Assembly: GCA_964583335.1 (NCBI GenBank)
Contig: CAZOVG010000006.1
Coordinates: 124,001-188,000, forward strand
Length of the DNA stretch: 64,000 nucleotides
Direction: 5' to 3'
DNA from: JAGNKE01 sp964583335
Lineage (GTDB): Bacteria; Pseudomonadota; Alphaproteobacteria; Micavibrionales; Micavibrionaceae
The notes below the pieces were generated by a model. It was given only the letters and a program-made list of their open reading frames with translations. It had not been told where the DNA came from and made no database searches. The position numbers and the translations under genes are program-made. Shown here piece after piece: positions 25,721 through 34,564 of the stretch; positions within the stretch are counted from its first letter, which is position 1, and each line of letters opens with the position of its first letter.

Positions 25721-26236
25721 TTAGTTGTTAAGGTCCGAGTAGTCGGTTTGCTTAACTTTCTTTTTCTTCAGTTTTTCCGCGTACTTAACGTGCGCTGCGA
25801 GATAGTCTTCGCGCGACTTGTAAGCAACATCGTAGGGTACGTATTTAATGCGTTCCCAACCCTTAGACAGCATACAGCCTTCAAAATCATGATAATCGGA
25901 ATGTTCGGCGAAAAGCTGCTCGTCCCGGTTCGGGGTATCCCATCCTGCGAGTCTCATTTCATCTTCGCTCAGGACCAAGCCTTCCGCGTATGTGGGGATC
26001 GCATTTTTGACTACTCCCAAGCGCTCAAGCTCACGAAGCTCAACCACACAGCGGGCGATATCCCGGTGCAGAACTTGCTGAGCCTTCGGGCCGCGCAAGA
26101 AGATGCTTGAAGAGGTGCTGACCCTTTGCCAGTACTGCCCCAAACCATCGATCCGGTCGTTAATAGACTCGGCGTGGGCGGGAGCGGACATCAGGAGAAC
26201 GGTAGCGAAAAGGAGGAGGTGAGAACGCATAATCAT
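25721..26236 (-). CDS. Small exported protein of unknown function
   Basis: A signal peptide of about 22 residues (MIMRSHLLLFATVLLMSAPAHA) leads a mature protein of about 150 residues that is helical and charged. Two cysteines in IARCVVELRE and FEGCMLSKGW probably pair. The layout (ARCVVELRELERLG ... YHDFEGCMLSKGWERI) resembles the many small alphaproteobacterial periplasmic helical proteins that have no known role. A Lys-rich C-terminus ends the protein. It is isolated from its neighbours by a terminator and by 70 bases of AT-rich spacer. Confidence 0.72.
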   Translation of the reverse strand: MIMRSHLLLFATVLLMSAPAHAESINDRIDGLGQYWQRVSTSSSIFLRGPKAQQVLHRDIARCVVELRELERLGVVKNAIPTYAEGLVLSEDEMRLAGWDTPNRDEQLFAEHSDYHDFEGCMLSKGWERIKYVPYDVAYKSREDYLAAHVKYAEKLKKKKVKQTDYSDLNN

Positions 26237-26310
26237 CGCAAAATCTTCAGTTAGTTTTTAAAAACCTATAAAACAATAACAATTCTGGAGGCTTGGCTCA
26301 ATACATTTAT

Positions 26311-28179
26311 TTACTTGGCCTTTTTTGCCTGAGGATTAAGGCTTTGGTCCTCCATCCATAGCGTTTCCATAACAATGCCCTGAGGTGCGCCTTTTTCGGG
26401 CATTTTTATGGTTTTATCATAGGCTATGTAGTCCAAACCCGTGTAAAACAGCGGGATTATGATGTATTCGGACAACAGGATGCGGTCGATCGCCTGGGCG
26501 TAGTTCCGAAGCTCCTCGTAGGTTTTGGCGGTCGTTATCCCTTTGGCGAAGGTCTCCAGCGCGGGGTTACAGACCCCCGCATAATTCAGCCCCATCGGCT
26601 GTTTTGCCGCCTCGCAGCCCCAATAGATCATCTGTTCCGTGCCGGGGGAGAGGGAATTCATCCAGAACAGCATCAGGATATCGAAGTCGTACTGGCCCCG
26701 GCGGCGGGCGAAGTTGGCGGCATCCAGAAGTCGGATATTCAAGTCCACGCCCAGTTTTTTCAATGTTTTCTTGTAGTTAATGGCTGTTTTTTCCATCTGC
26801 GGCTCGTTGACGATCACCTCTAACCTCAGAGGCTGGCCGCCGGACTTGCTGACTCTCATGCCGTCGCGAATGACCCAGCCGGCCTGATCCAGCAGGTCGC
26901 CGGCCTGCTTGAGTCGCTGCCGCAAGGGTCGGGCGTCGTAGAGGCCGCCCGGGTCCGGGTTGAAGACAGACGGGCGGAGGGCGGTTTTTTGGGTTTCGAG
27001 GAGTTTTCTGACCTCAGGGGACAAAGTTTTCCCGCCGTTCAAGGGGGAGTTGGCGAAGAAACTGTCGATCCGCTTGCCCGCGCCGAAAAAGAGATTCTGG
27101 CCCACCCAGCCGCCATCGAAGGCGAGGGCGAGGGCCTGCCTCACTTTTATATCGTCGAGAGGCGGGCGGCGGAGGTTCATAATAAAGCCCTGCACACGCT
27201 CGGGCCGGGCGTGGGGAAGATCGCGCTTGATAAACCGGGCCGGATCAAGATCGGTATAGGCCTTGTACCATTTAGACAGATCGAACTCCCGACGCACGTT
27301 GAGATCACCTTTTTTGAAGGCGGCGAGCGCGATGTTGTCGTCGCGATAATAATCATAGACTAGCGTGTCGAAATTGTTATGCCCGGCGTTTGTCAGGAGG
27401 TCCGCGGCCCAGTAATCCTTGACGCGCTCATAGATTATTCGTTTCGGGGCCTCTACAAGCTTGATTTTGTAAGGGCCATTCGAAAGAGGGGGGGTGAGCA
27501 GCGTTTCGTCGAATTTGCGGCCCTGCCACCATTTTTTAGAGAGAACGGGCATCATGGCCATGATCATGACGGTTTCGCGGTCGTGGCCAGGGCCAAAATG
27601 GAAATAAACCGTGCGATCGCCTTTTTTTTCGGCTTTATCGACCAATTTATAGATGCGGCGCATGTTCGGGCGGCCATGTTCGCGCAGCGTCTCAAAGGAA
27701 AAGAGCACGTCGTCGGCGGTTATGGGCGTTCCGTCGTGGAAGCGAGCGGCAGAGTTGATCGTGAAGGTCACGGAGGACCGGTCGGGCGCGACCTCGGCCT
27801 TCTCTGCGATCAGCGGGTACATCGTAAACGGCTCGTCATACACGCGGGCCATGAGGCGGTCATAATAATAGCTCAGACCCTGTGCGGCCACGCCGTTGAC
27901 TGTGAAAGGGTTCAAGGTGTCAAAGGTTCCGGTTACGCCGGTTTTAAGGGTTCCGCCCTTGGGCGCTGCGGGGTTGGCGTATTCAACATGCCCTGATTCG
28001 GGGCCGTATTTGGGGTTTCCGTGTATGGCCAGCCCAAAGGCTAGGGCCGCGCCAGTTGATTCTTTTTTTGCATTTTGGGCGTTTGCGCAAGAAACCGCTG
28101 CAAAAAAGATAGCGAAGTGTAATATAATTATAGCAAGATAAGAGATAACGATTTTCGAGGCCTGACGGGTCATGGACAT
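26311..28179 (-). CDS. ABC transporter substrate-binding protein, family 5 (oligopeptide/YejA-like)
   Basis: Periplasmic binding protein for peptides or similar ligands. The N-terminus is a signal peptide (hydrophobic segment to FFAAVSCANAQ near residue 34). The mature part has FGLAIHGNPKYGPESGHVEYANPAAPKGG, DTLNPFTVNGVAAQGL, a DGTPITADDVLFSFETLR motif common to family 5, and LALAFDGGWVGQNLFFG. The 622-residue length matches YejA-type proteins. No permease or ATPase gene is nearby, so partners must lie elsewhere. The ATG at 28179 overlaps the head of the divergent macro-domain gene; an alternative ATG is at 28173. Confidence 0.9.
   Translation of the reverse strand: MSMTRQASKIVISYLAIIILHFAIFFAAVSCANAQNAKKESTGAALAFGLAIHGNPKYGPESGHVEYANPAAPKGGTLKTGVTGTFDTLNPFTVNGVAAQGLSYYYDRLMARVYDEPFTMYPLIAEKAEVAPDRSSVTFTINSAARFHDGTPITADDVLFSFETLREHGRPNMRRIYKLVDKAEKKGDRTVYFHFGPGHDRETVMIMAMMPVLSKKWWQGRKFDETLLTPPLSNGPYKIKLVEAPKRIIYERVKDYWAADLLTNAGHNNFDTLVYDYYRDDNIALAAFKKGDLNVRREFDLSKWYKAYTDLDPARFIKRDLPHARPERVQGFIMNLRRPPLDDIKVRQALALAFDGGWVGQNLFFGAGKRIDSFFANSPLNGGKTLSPEVRKLLETQKTALRPSVFNPDPGGLYDARPLRQRLKQAGDLLDQAGWVIRDGMRVSKSGGQPLRLEVIVNEPQMEKTAINYKKTLKKLGVDLNIRLLDAANFARRRGQYDFDILMLFWMNSLSPGTEQMIYWGCEAAKQPMGLNYAGVCNPALETFAKGITTAKTYEELRNYAQAIDRILLSEYIIIPLFYTGLDYIAYDKTIKMPEKGAPQGIVMETLWMEDQSLNPQAKKAK
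28123..28128 (+). promoter_or_regulatory. Candidate -10 box for the macro-domain gene
   Basis: A perfect TATAAT lies 44 bases before ATG 28172, inside the 5' coding end of the divergent substrate-binding protein gene. No clear -35 accompanies it. Confidence 0.3.
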
Positions 28180-28738
28180 AGTGATATCAAACTCCGGGCA
28201 AGCGCGGAAACCGTTTTTGAATAAAATTCGGCTGGTGCAGGGAGATATCGTCGATCAGGAGGTTGACGCCATCGTCACGGTGCTGCCTAAAAACCTTGAG
28301 CATATAGGGTCTTTGAACTCGGCGATTTTTGCGGCGGCCGGGCATAAGCTGGACGAATTCATTCTCGAACATATCTATAAGCCCAAGCCGGGCGACGTTT
28401 ATGCGCTGCCGGGCTTCAATCTGAAGGCGCCGGCTGTTCTTGTGGGGATTCTGCCGTACTTCCGCACAGACTTCGACAAGACGGACCATCATCTGACGCA
28501 TTGTACGCGTCGGATCATGGAACTCGCGCGGAGGATGGCGCTCCGCAAAATCGCGTTTCCACCCATCGCTTCGGGCAAGAAAGGTTATCCGCGCGCGAAG
28601 GCCGCGCGTCTGATCGTGCAGGGGATCGTGGACCGGATGGACCCGATGTTTGACGAAATACGAATCGTTTGTCCTGATAGCAAGACGCTCATGGATTTTC
28701 AGCACAAGCTGTCTACGATCGGTTGGCACGAAGACTGA
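28172..28738 (+). CDS. Divergent macro-domain protein
   Basis: Macro domains bind ADP-ribose or its derivatives and some hydrolyse ADP-ribosylation or O-acetyl-ADP-ribose. The core is IRLVQGDIVDQEVDAIVTVLPKNLEHIGSLNSAIFAAAG (residues about 20-60), matching GDI...DAIVN.AA..L..G..V..AI..AAG, and PPIASGKKGYPRAKAAR near residue 130 matches the I-x-T/S-G-x-x-G-x-P motif. Where typical members have NAAN after DAIV, this one has TVLP, so a substrate-contacting Asn is replaced. The 188-residue length is normal for a stand-alone macro protein. Head-to-head with the substrate-binding protein gene. Confidence 0.82.
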   Translation: MDIVISNSGQARKPFLNKIRLVQGDIVDQEVDAIVTVLPKNLEHIGSLNSAIFAAAGHKLDEFILEHIYKPKPGDVYALPGFNLKAPAVLVGILPYFRTDFDKTDHHLTHCTRRIMELARRMALRKIAFPPIASGKKGYPRAKAARLIVQGIVDRMDPMFDEIRIVCPDSKTLMDFQHKLSTIGWHED

Positions 28739-28855
28739 CCGGATATGCGCGTGTTTTTCTTAGAGGGACGTTCAACGATCCTCATACTAAATAAGTGATA
28801 ATGTATATTATGGTAATTAATGGGGTGGGGCGGTTATTAGCGCTTTGCTTGGGTT

Positions 28856-30328
28856 TCAGCCCGGTCCTGCCTGATCCGGGCCGTGCTCGTCCGGTGTGAA
28901 TGTCAGGTCGTGGATCCCGCCGCCCTGTTCCTTGAGGTCCGCCAGCATTTCAAAATTTTCGGCGTCTTTCATTTCGTTGGCCAGCGTTCTTCCCGCCCTC
29001 GCGTCGTTCGGTTTTATCAGGCGCAGATCCGCACCGACTTCTAAAAGTCTCTCCATCTTGGCCTTGTCGCGCTCGCCGGATTTAATCATGTGCAACATTT
29101 GCACTGTCGCTTCATAGGCGCGTGAAACCCGGTCGAGTATTTCAGCGTCCATAGCGATCAAGCACGAATGATCGTCAAAGTTCAGCGACGCGAAATGATA
29201 GCCCGTCAGGCCAAAATTCACGCGGCCGATGTCACGTGCGTTCTTAGCGATCTCAGCTGTGTTTTTCGTCTCCAGCACGACGCACTTCCACGCGCGGCCC
29301 CTGTGGTCGGCCAGCGTGTCGCCTTTGTTCAGCAAATGAAGAACTATTCCGGGCGAAAGCTTGGGTGTTACTGTCTGAACGGAATCGAGCGCGCCGCCAG
29401 CAGCTTCAGTTAGCAGCGCTGTCTGCGCCCAGATAGCTTCGCGGTTATCCAGCGAGGTGGCGAGCCTGAAGCCGTTATCGGTTGTCTCTACAAAAAATTG
29501 CTTGGGCAGACCTATAAAATAGCCGGAAAATTCCGTCGAATCCGCCCATTGCTTTTGAAGATGCGTGATGTCGCCGACATTCTTGATCTTCTTGGGGCGC
29601 CATTGCCACGGCCCCTTGAAGCTGTCGTCCCATTCGTCCTTCAATAAATGCATGAGGTATTCGGCGGCTTTCTGGGGGTCCAACTCGTTAAACGCCTTGA
29701 GCTCCGGCTCTATGGACAAGTCTTTCGATACGATAAGTTTCGTTCCGTTCAGGGCGCCGTAGGGCGTCAGGCCCCATTTGGCCGCCGTGTCCAGATCGAA
29801 CGAGACGACATGAAAAAAGCGGCCGGGATGCAGGGACAGGTCGCGGTCATGCAAAGGCGGGCCGAAGGTGACTTTTTTGCCCCAGTTTTCAAGAAATACA
29901 GCCTTGCTGTTGTCGTCGTAAAAACGGACATAGGCGGCAATATCGGGAATGGCGATCAGCCGCGCGTCCGAGGAGCCTATCCCTATTTCATTGGTGGATG
30001 CGATATCGGCGATGTCTACATGCCCGCCCGCGTCGGGTTGCAGGCCTCTTATCCCCATTCTGGCGGAGCGTTCAGATTCATCGGCGATGATGAAGGCCCG
30101 GTCGCGCGAGGTGCTTATGCTGATGCTCCCGCCGCCGGGGCGCTCGTCAGTGACCAGAAAGGCCTCGTGGTCGGGGCTTGAGGCCAAGGTGATGTCGTTC
30201 GGGGAGCGCGCCGTATGCCATTTGCGGCGCTCGTCCATAAAGAAATCCATGTCGAAGATGTTCGCCCAGTGTGACGGCTGAGACATATAGCTCAGAATCT
30301 GCCGCTTTTGCTGGTACGTAATACTCAT
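28856..30328 (-). CDS. Uncharacterised soluble protein (490 aa)
   Basis: I do not recognise a family. No signal peptide or membrane segment is visible. Two or three regions can be told apart: an N-terminal part of short beta strands (ITLASSPDHEAFLVTDERPGG, SISISTSRDRAFIIAD, ARLIAIPDIAAYVRFYDDN), a middle part with GIVLHLLNKGDTLADHRGRAWKC, and a C-terminal helical part (DKAKMERLLEVGADLRLIKPND) that faintly recalls an ankyrin repeat. The ATG 30328 is preferred over the GTG two codons upstream. It lies convergent with the macro-domain gene and is followed by the trkH promoter region on the opposite strand. Codon use is like that of its neighbours. Confidence 0.7.
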   Translation of the reverse strand: MSITYQQKRQILSYMSQPSHWANIFDMDFFMDERRKWHTARSPNDITLASSPDHEAFLVTDERPGGGSISISTSRDRAFIIADESERSARMGIRGLQPDAGGHVDIADIASTNEIGIGSSDARLIAIPDIAAYVRFYDDNSKAVFLENWGKKVTFGPPLHDRDLSLHPGRFFHVVSFDLDTAAKWGLTPYGALNGTKLIVSKDLSIEPELKAFNELDPQKAAEYLMHLLKDEWDDSFKGPWQWRPKKIKNVGDITHLQKQWADSTEFSGYFIGLPKQFFVETTDNGFRLATSLDNREAIWAQTALLTEAAGGALDSVQTVTPKLSPGIVLHLLNKGDTLADHRGRAWKCVVLETKNTAEIAKNARDIGRVNFGLTGYHFASLNFDDHSCLIAMDAEILDRVSRAYEATVQMLHMIKSGERDKAKMERLLEVGADLRLIKPNDARAGRTLANEMKDAENFEMLADLKEQGGGIHDLTFTPDEHGPDQAGPG

Positions 30329-30492
30329 CGGCACCGCTAGTTGCTTCGTGTTTCCTTATGGCAAGTATACACTATGATGCTTATATCACCCAAAATAAAA
30401 TTTGCTTTTTGTCCCCTACCCCACTGTAATCAATGAATCTTTTTAGTATTTCCTTAAACTTTGCGGTGGAGCCGCATCCCACAGTTTAGTGC

Positions 30493-30520
30493 TTGATTTG
30501 ACCCGGTTTCCTAATATGCT
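30493..30520 (+). promoter_or_regulatory. Candidate trkH promoter
   Basis: TTGATT at 30493-30498, a 16-base spacer and TATGCT (30515-30520) stand 42 bases before the trkH ATG, in a 234-base gap that holds no gene. Matches are four of six in each box. Confidence 0.35.
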
Positions 30521-30562
30521 AGCCTTTGTCTGAACTGAAACTGTGACCGGTCCCCTATCGTC

Positions 30563-32011
30563 ATGCGCACGGAAATCATCGGCTTTACGCTTGGGGCGCT
30601 ACTGACAATTCTGGGGGTTGCGGAACTTGTTCCCGCTTTTGTGGACTGGAACTACGGGCACCCAAACGCGCAGGTTTTCTTTCTGAATGCCCTGCTCTGC
30701 CTTTTTTTCGGTGTTGCTCTCACGCTGTCCAACTGGAAACGCGGCAAGGACATCGGTTTGCGCGAGTCGTTTTTACTGACCACCCTTAGCTGGGTGTTCA
30801 TCAGCGTCTTCGCCGCGCTGCCATACTGTATGGCGGATATCGACCTGAGTTTCGTCGATGCGTTTTTTGAGGCCGTTTCGGGTTTCACCACGACCGGATC
30901 GACGGTGATCGGCGGCCTTGACAACCAATCGCCCGGAATACTCATCTGGAGATCAATCACGCAGTGGATTGGCGGCGTCGGGTTTATCGCCTTCGCAATT
31001 ATTCTACTGCCGTTTCTGCGCGTGGGCGGCATGCAGCTTTTTCAGACGGAGTCCTCCGACCGTTCCGAAAAAATCATGGCACGGAGTGGTCAGGTCGTCT
31101 TTTCGCTGTTTCTGACTTATTGCATTCTGACCCTGCTTTGCGCTCTGACGTATTATGCTCTCGGTATGAGTTGGTTCGATGCCGTCAATCACTCGATGAC
31201 GACGCTCTCCACGGGCGGATATTCTACGCATGACGCTTCGTTCGGCTTTTTTGATAATCCCACGCTACAATATGCCTGTTCTTTTTTTATGCTGGCCGGT
31301 GGTTTGCCGTTCATACTTTTTGTCAGGCTGTTTTATCAACAGCAATGGTCGGCTTTTTTTGAAGATGAGCAGGTCCGCGCCGGGTGCCTGATGGTCTTCA
31401 GCTTTACGGCTGTCATCGCGCTTTGGCTGGTTTTTAATGAGGGTTTTACGTGGTCGGATTCAATCCGCCTGAGCCTGTTTAACGTCATTTCAGTCATCAC
31501 AACCACCGGGTATGCGAGTGCAGACTATTCTCTTTGGGGCACCTTTCCGGTGATGATGTTTTTCTTTATCACCTATCTCGGCATGGCCAGCGGATCGACT
31601 GCGGGCGGCCTTAAAACCATGCGCGTCGTTATCTCGTGGCGTGCCGTCGTCTGGCAATTCAAAACTATTTTGTACCCTAATGGTGTGTTTACACAAAGGT
31701 ATCAGGGAAAGCCCGTCGATCCGGCGCTTGTCGCCAACGTTCTCGTATTCCTTAGCCTATATGTCGTAACGAATGCTTTTTTGGCGATGCTGCTGGCGTT
31801 CTGCGGGCTCGACTTCGTGACGGCTGTTACGGGCGCCGCAACGGCGCTGGCGAATGTCGGGCCGGGTCTGGGCCAGATCATCGGGCCGGCCGGTAACTTC
31901 TCCAGCCTCCCAGATGCCGCGAAGTGGATTCTCAGCGCGGCGATGCTGCTCGGGCGGCTTGAAATTCTGACGGTTTACGTGCTGTTCACGTCCTATTGCT
32001 GGCGAAAATAG
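30563..32011 (+). CDS. trkH: Potassium uptake protein TrkH
   Basis: Integral membrane K+ translocating subunit of the Trk system, which works with the cytoplasmic TrkA found at 36050-37426. About ten membrane segments are visible with the four pore-loop repeats. The first filter reads EAVSGFTTTGSTVIGG near residue 110, the second STGGYSTHDASFGFF near 215, the third SVITTTGYASADYSLWG near 310 and the fourth ANVGPGLGQIIGPAGNF near 430. Length 482 aa is normal. mazG follows 19 bases later on the same strand. Confidence 0.94.
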   Translation: MRTEIIGFTLGALLTILGVAELVPAFVDWNYGHPNAQVFFLNALLCLFFGVALTLSNWKRGKDIGLRESFLLTTLSWVFISVFAALPYCMADIDLSFVDAFFEAVSGFTTTGSTVIGGLDNQSPGILIWRSITQWIGGVGFIAFAIILLPFLRVGGMQLFQTESSDRSEKIMARSGQVVFSLFLTYCILTLLCALTYYALGMSWFDAVNHSMTTLSTGGYSTHDASFGFFDNPTLQYACSFFMLAGGLPFILFVRLFYQQQWSAFFEDEQVRAGCLMVFSFTAVIALWLVFNEGFTWSDSIRLSLFNVISVITTTGYASADYSLWGTFPVMMFFFITYLGMASGSTAGGLKTMRVVISWRAVVWQFKTILYPNGVFTQRYQGKPVDPALVANVLVFLSLYVVTNAFLAMLLAFCGLDFVTAVTGAATALANVGPGLGQIIGPAGNFSSLPDAAKWILSAAMLLGRLEILTVYVLFTSYCWRK

Positions 32012-32030
32012 AAAAAGGTTTATATCCGAT

Positions 32031-32852
32031 ATGGTCAAAAAGTCTCAGGGCGAGCGATACACTTTCGAAGATCTGGTCGAGATTATGGCGCGGCTGCGCG
32101 ATCCGGATGGCGGCTGCCCTTGGGATCTGCAGCAGAATTTTTCCACCATCGCGCCTTATACGCTTGAAGAGGCGTATGAAGTCGCCGACGCGATCGACCG
32201 CAACGATATGGGTGACCTTCAAGAGGAACTTGGCGACCTGCTTTTACAGCCTGTCTATCATGCGCAGATGGCCTCTGAGAGCGGTACGTTTACAATCCAC
32301 GACGTGATCGACGGCGTTTCCCGCAAGATGGTCGAACGGCATCCGCATGTCTTCGGGGAGGCGCAGGCGCAGACTGCCGAAGATGTAAACCAAATCTGGG
32401 ACCGTAAAAAGACCCAAGAGGCCGAAGGCAAGACCGGAGGCGCGGCGGTCAGCGCGCTTGACGGCGTGACAGCCGCCCTTCCCGCCCTTCTCCGGGCGCA
32501 GAAATTGCAATCTCGCGCCGCCAAGGTCGGGTTCAAATGGAGCCGGATCGAGGATGCGCTGGCCAAGCTCGATGAGGAATTTCTGGAATTGCGCGAGGCG
32601 ATCAAGACCGGAAGCGCCGAGGATCAGGCGGAAGAACTCGGCGATATGCTGTTCGTTCTGGCGAATGTCGGGCGCATGCTGGGGCTCAACAGCGAGGACG
32701 CCCTGCGACAGTGCAACGGGAAATTCGAGCGGCGGTTTCGCGGACTTGAGAGCGCGTTAAAGGCGCAGGGAAAAATTCTTGAGCAAACGTCTCTGGACGA
32801 AATGACCGATCGCTGGAACGATCAGAAGCGCAAGGAGCGCGGCGCCGCCTGA
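32031..32852 (+). CDS. mazG: Nucleoside triphosphate pyrophosphohydrolase MazG
   Basis: Hydrolyses all (d)NTPs to monophosphates and pyrophosphate; in E. coli it lowers ppGpp. The protein has two MazG domains: the first (residues 10-120) opens with MARLRDPDGGCPWDLQQ and has the EEAYEVADAIDRND...EELGDLLLQ metal ligands; the second (residues 160-255) has DEEFLELREAIK...EELGDMLFVLANVGR. Length 273 is normal. It ends eight bases before the convergent hflX. Its place behind trkH is not a functional clue I can use. Confidence 0.95.
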   Translation: MVKKSQGERYTFEDLVEIMARLRDPDGGCPWDLQQNFSTIAPYTLEEAYEVADAIDRNDMGDLQEELGDLLLQPVYHAQMASESGTFTIHDVIDGVSRKMVERHPHVFGEAQAQTAEDVNQIWDRKKTQEAEGKTGGAAVSALDGVTAALPALLRAQKLQSRAAKVGFKWSRIEDALAKLDEEFLELREAIKTGSAEDQAEELGDMLFVLANVGRMLGLNSEDALRQCNGKFERRFRGLESALKAQGKILEQTSLDEMTDRWNDQKRKERGAA

Positions 32853-32860
32853 TTGCGGCC

Positions 32861-34222
32861 TCAGGCTTTCTTTTTGCCGGAAGCGCCGAGCGGCTGGTAG
32901 GAAAAACGCGCGGCGAATTTATCGCGATCCACCGTATTCAGATAAACCTCGACTTTAAGCGCCTTGCCAGACATTTTTTTGTCGCTGACCTCCCCGTGCG
33001 CATAGAGCCAGGCCAGAGCCTTGCCGTCCTCAGGTTTCAGGTTATATGTGAACATCGCCCGTTCGCGTGCGGTTTCCTCGGCGATCATCTTTAAAAGATT
33101 GTCCGTGCCCTGCCCTTTCAAGGCCGAGAGCATCACCGCTTTGCCGCCGCCGAAATTGCAGTGACGTTTAAGGTCGGCAAAAGCCTCGGGGTCCAGAAGG
33201 TCGGTTTTGTTATAGATTTCGATGATGCGCTTGTCGGTCTCGTATTCAACGTCAAGGTCGCCGAGGATGGAGATCACGTCGTCTCTTTGCTGACGGTAAT
33301 CCGCGCGCGAAACGTCGATGACGTGGAGGATGACGTCGGCATAAACAACTTGTTCGAGCGTTGCGCGGAAGGCGGCGACAAGATGCGTCGGCAGATCGGA
33401 GATAAAGCCCACGGTATCGGAGAGAATGATCTCTTGCCTGTTCGGCAGCTTAAGTCTGCGCATGGTCGGGTCGAGCGTCGCGAACGGCAAGTCCTCCGCG
33501 AAGACCCCCGCCCCGGTCAGCGTGTTGAAGAGCGTCGATTTTCCAGCGTTCGTATAGCCCACCAGAGAGACCACCGGATACGGCACGCGCTCGCGGCTTT
33601 TGCGCCCGAGCTCGCGGGTTCTTCTGACATCCAGAAGCTCGATCTTGAGGCGCATGATCTTTTCCGAGATCTGGCGGCGATCGAGTTCGATCTGCCGCTC
33701 GCCCGGTCCGCCCATGAATCCGGCGCCGCCGCGCTGGCGTTCGAGGTGAGTCCATGAACGCACCAGTCTTGAGCGCTGGTATTCGAGGGCGGCGAGTTCG
33801 ACCTGCAGGCGGCCCTCCTTCGTCTGCGCGCGCTCGCCGAAGATTTCGAGGATCAGGCCGGTACGGTCTATGACCTTGGCCTTGAGGGCGTTTTCGAGGT
33901 TACGCTGCTGGACGGGCGAGAGCGCGTGATTGACGATAACCACCGATGGCTCAAGCTCCTCGATTTCGAGCGCGATTTCCTCCGCCGTGCCCTTGCCGAT
34001 GAAGAGCGCGGGGTTGATGCGCTGGAACTTGGCGACGCGCGAACCGACGACGCGCAGGGATATTGCCCGCGCCAAGCCGTACCCCTCCTCCAGTATGTCT
34101 TCCATATTTCGTGAAGGGGGCTTTGCCTGACTTATCGGCTGGATGATATAAGCGCTCTCACCCTTGCCGTGCGCCGAGTGGCCTTGCGTTTTGATACTCT
34201 TTAGCGGCTTTTGCTTGCTCAA
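32861..34222 (-). CDS. hflX: GTPase HflX
   Basis: Ribosome-associated GTPase that splits or rescues stalled ribosomes. The N-terminal HflX domain has LFIGKGTAEEIALEIEE and FGERAQTKEGRLQVELAALEYQRSRL, and the G domain starts near residue 215 with the P-loop GYTNAGKSTLFN, the G2/G3 region PFATLDPTMRRL and SDTVGF, and NKTDLLD. The gene begins with TTG at 34222, overlapping the hfq TGA in the string TTGA, so translation is probably coupled. Length 453 is normal. hfq-hflX in tandem is the usual order in proteobacteria. Confidence 0.95.
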   Translation of the reverse strand: MSKQKPLKSIKTQGHSAHGKGESAYIIQPISQAKPPSRNMEDILEEGYGLARAISLRVVGSRVAKFQRINPALFIGKGTAEEIALEIEELEPSVVIVNHALSPVQQRNLENALKAKVIDRTGLILEIFGERAQTKEGRLQVELAALEYQRSRLVRSWTHLERQRGGAGFMGGPGERQIELDRRQISEKIMRLKIELLDVRRTRELGRKSRERVPYPVVSLVGYTNAGKSTLFNTLTGAGVFAEDLPFATLDPTMRRLKLPNRQEIILSDTVGFISDLPTHLVAAFRATLEQVVYADVILHVIDVSRADYRQQRDDVISILGDLDVEYETDKRIIEIYNKTDLLDPEAFADLKRHCNFGGGKAVMLSALKGQGTDNLLKMIAEETARERAMFTYNLKPEDGKALAWLYAHGEVSDKKMSGKALKVEVYLNTVDRDKFAARFSYQPLGASGKKKA

Positions 34223-34470
34223 GCGTCGTCCGAGTCTTTGCCGTCATCATCTTTCAGATTCAGCGGGCCGCCGGGCATGATGGTGGAGACGGCGTGCTTG
34301 TAGATCAGCTGGATGTGAGAGTCGCGGCGCAGCAGAATACAGAAATTGTCAAACCAGGTTACGATGCCTTGAAGCTTAACCCCATTAACGAGGAAAACGG
34401 TAACGGCCATTTTTTCTTTGCGGATTTTGTTCAGGAAGACGTCTTGCACATTTTGAATTTTCTCAGACAT
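34219..34470 (-). CDS. hfq: RNA chaperone Hfq
   Basis: Hexameric Sm-like protein that pairs small RNAs with mRNAs. The Sm1 motif (KIRKEKMAVTVFLVNGVKLQGIV) and the Sm2 motif with the family signature YKHAVSTI are present, and the C-terminal tail is short and acidic (NLKDDDGKDSDDA). Length 83 is typical for alphaproteobacteria. It overlaps hflX by four bases and lies 94 bases from the preceding phosphatase gene's end, so it may have its own promoter. Confidence 0.97.
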   Translation of the reverse strand: MSEKIQNVQDVFLNKIRKEKMAVTVFLVNGVKLQGIVTWFDNFCILLRRDSHIQLIYKHAVSTIMPGGPLNLKDDDGKDSDDA

Positions 34471-34564
34471 TATTTTTATTCCTTGTTGTTGTTTTTATTT
34501 TCTACTTTAGCGTCAAGACTTTATCTTTGTTCAAGAATGGCCTCAGCCCATATTTTTTAGCAAT

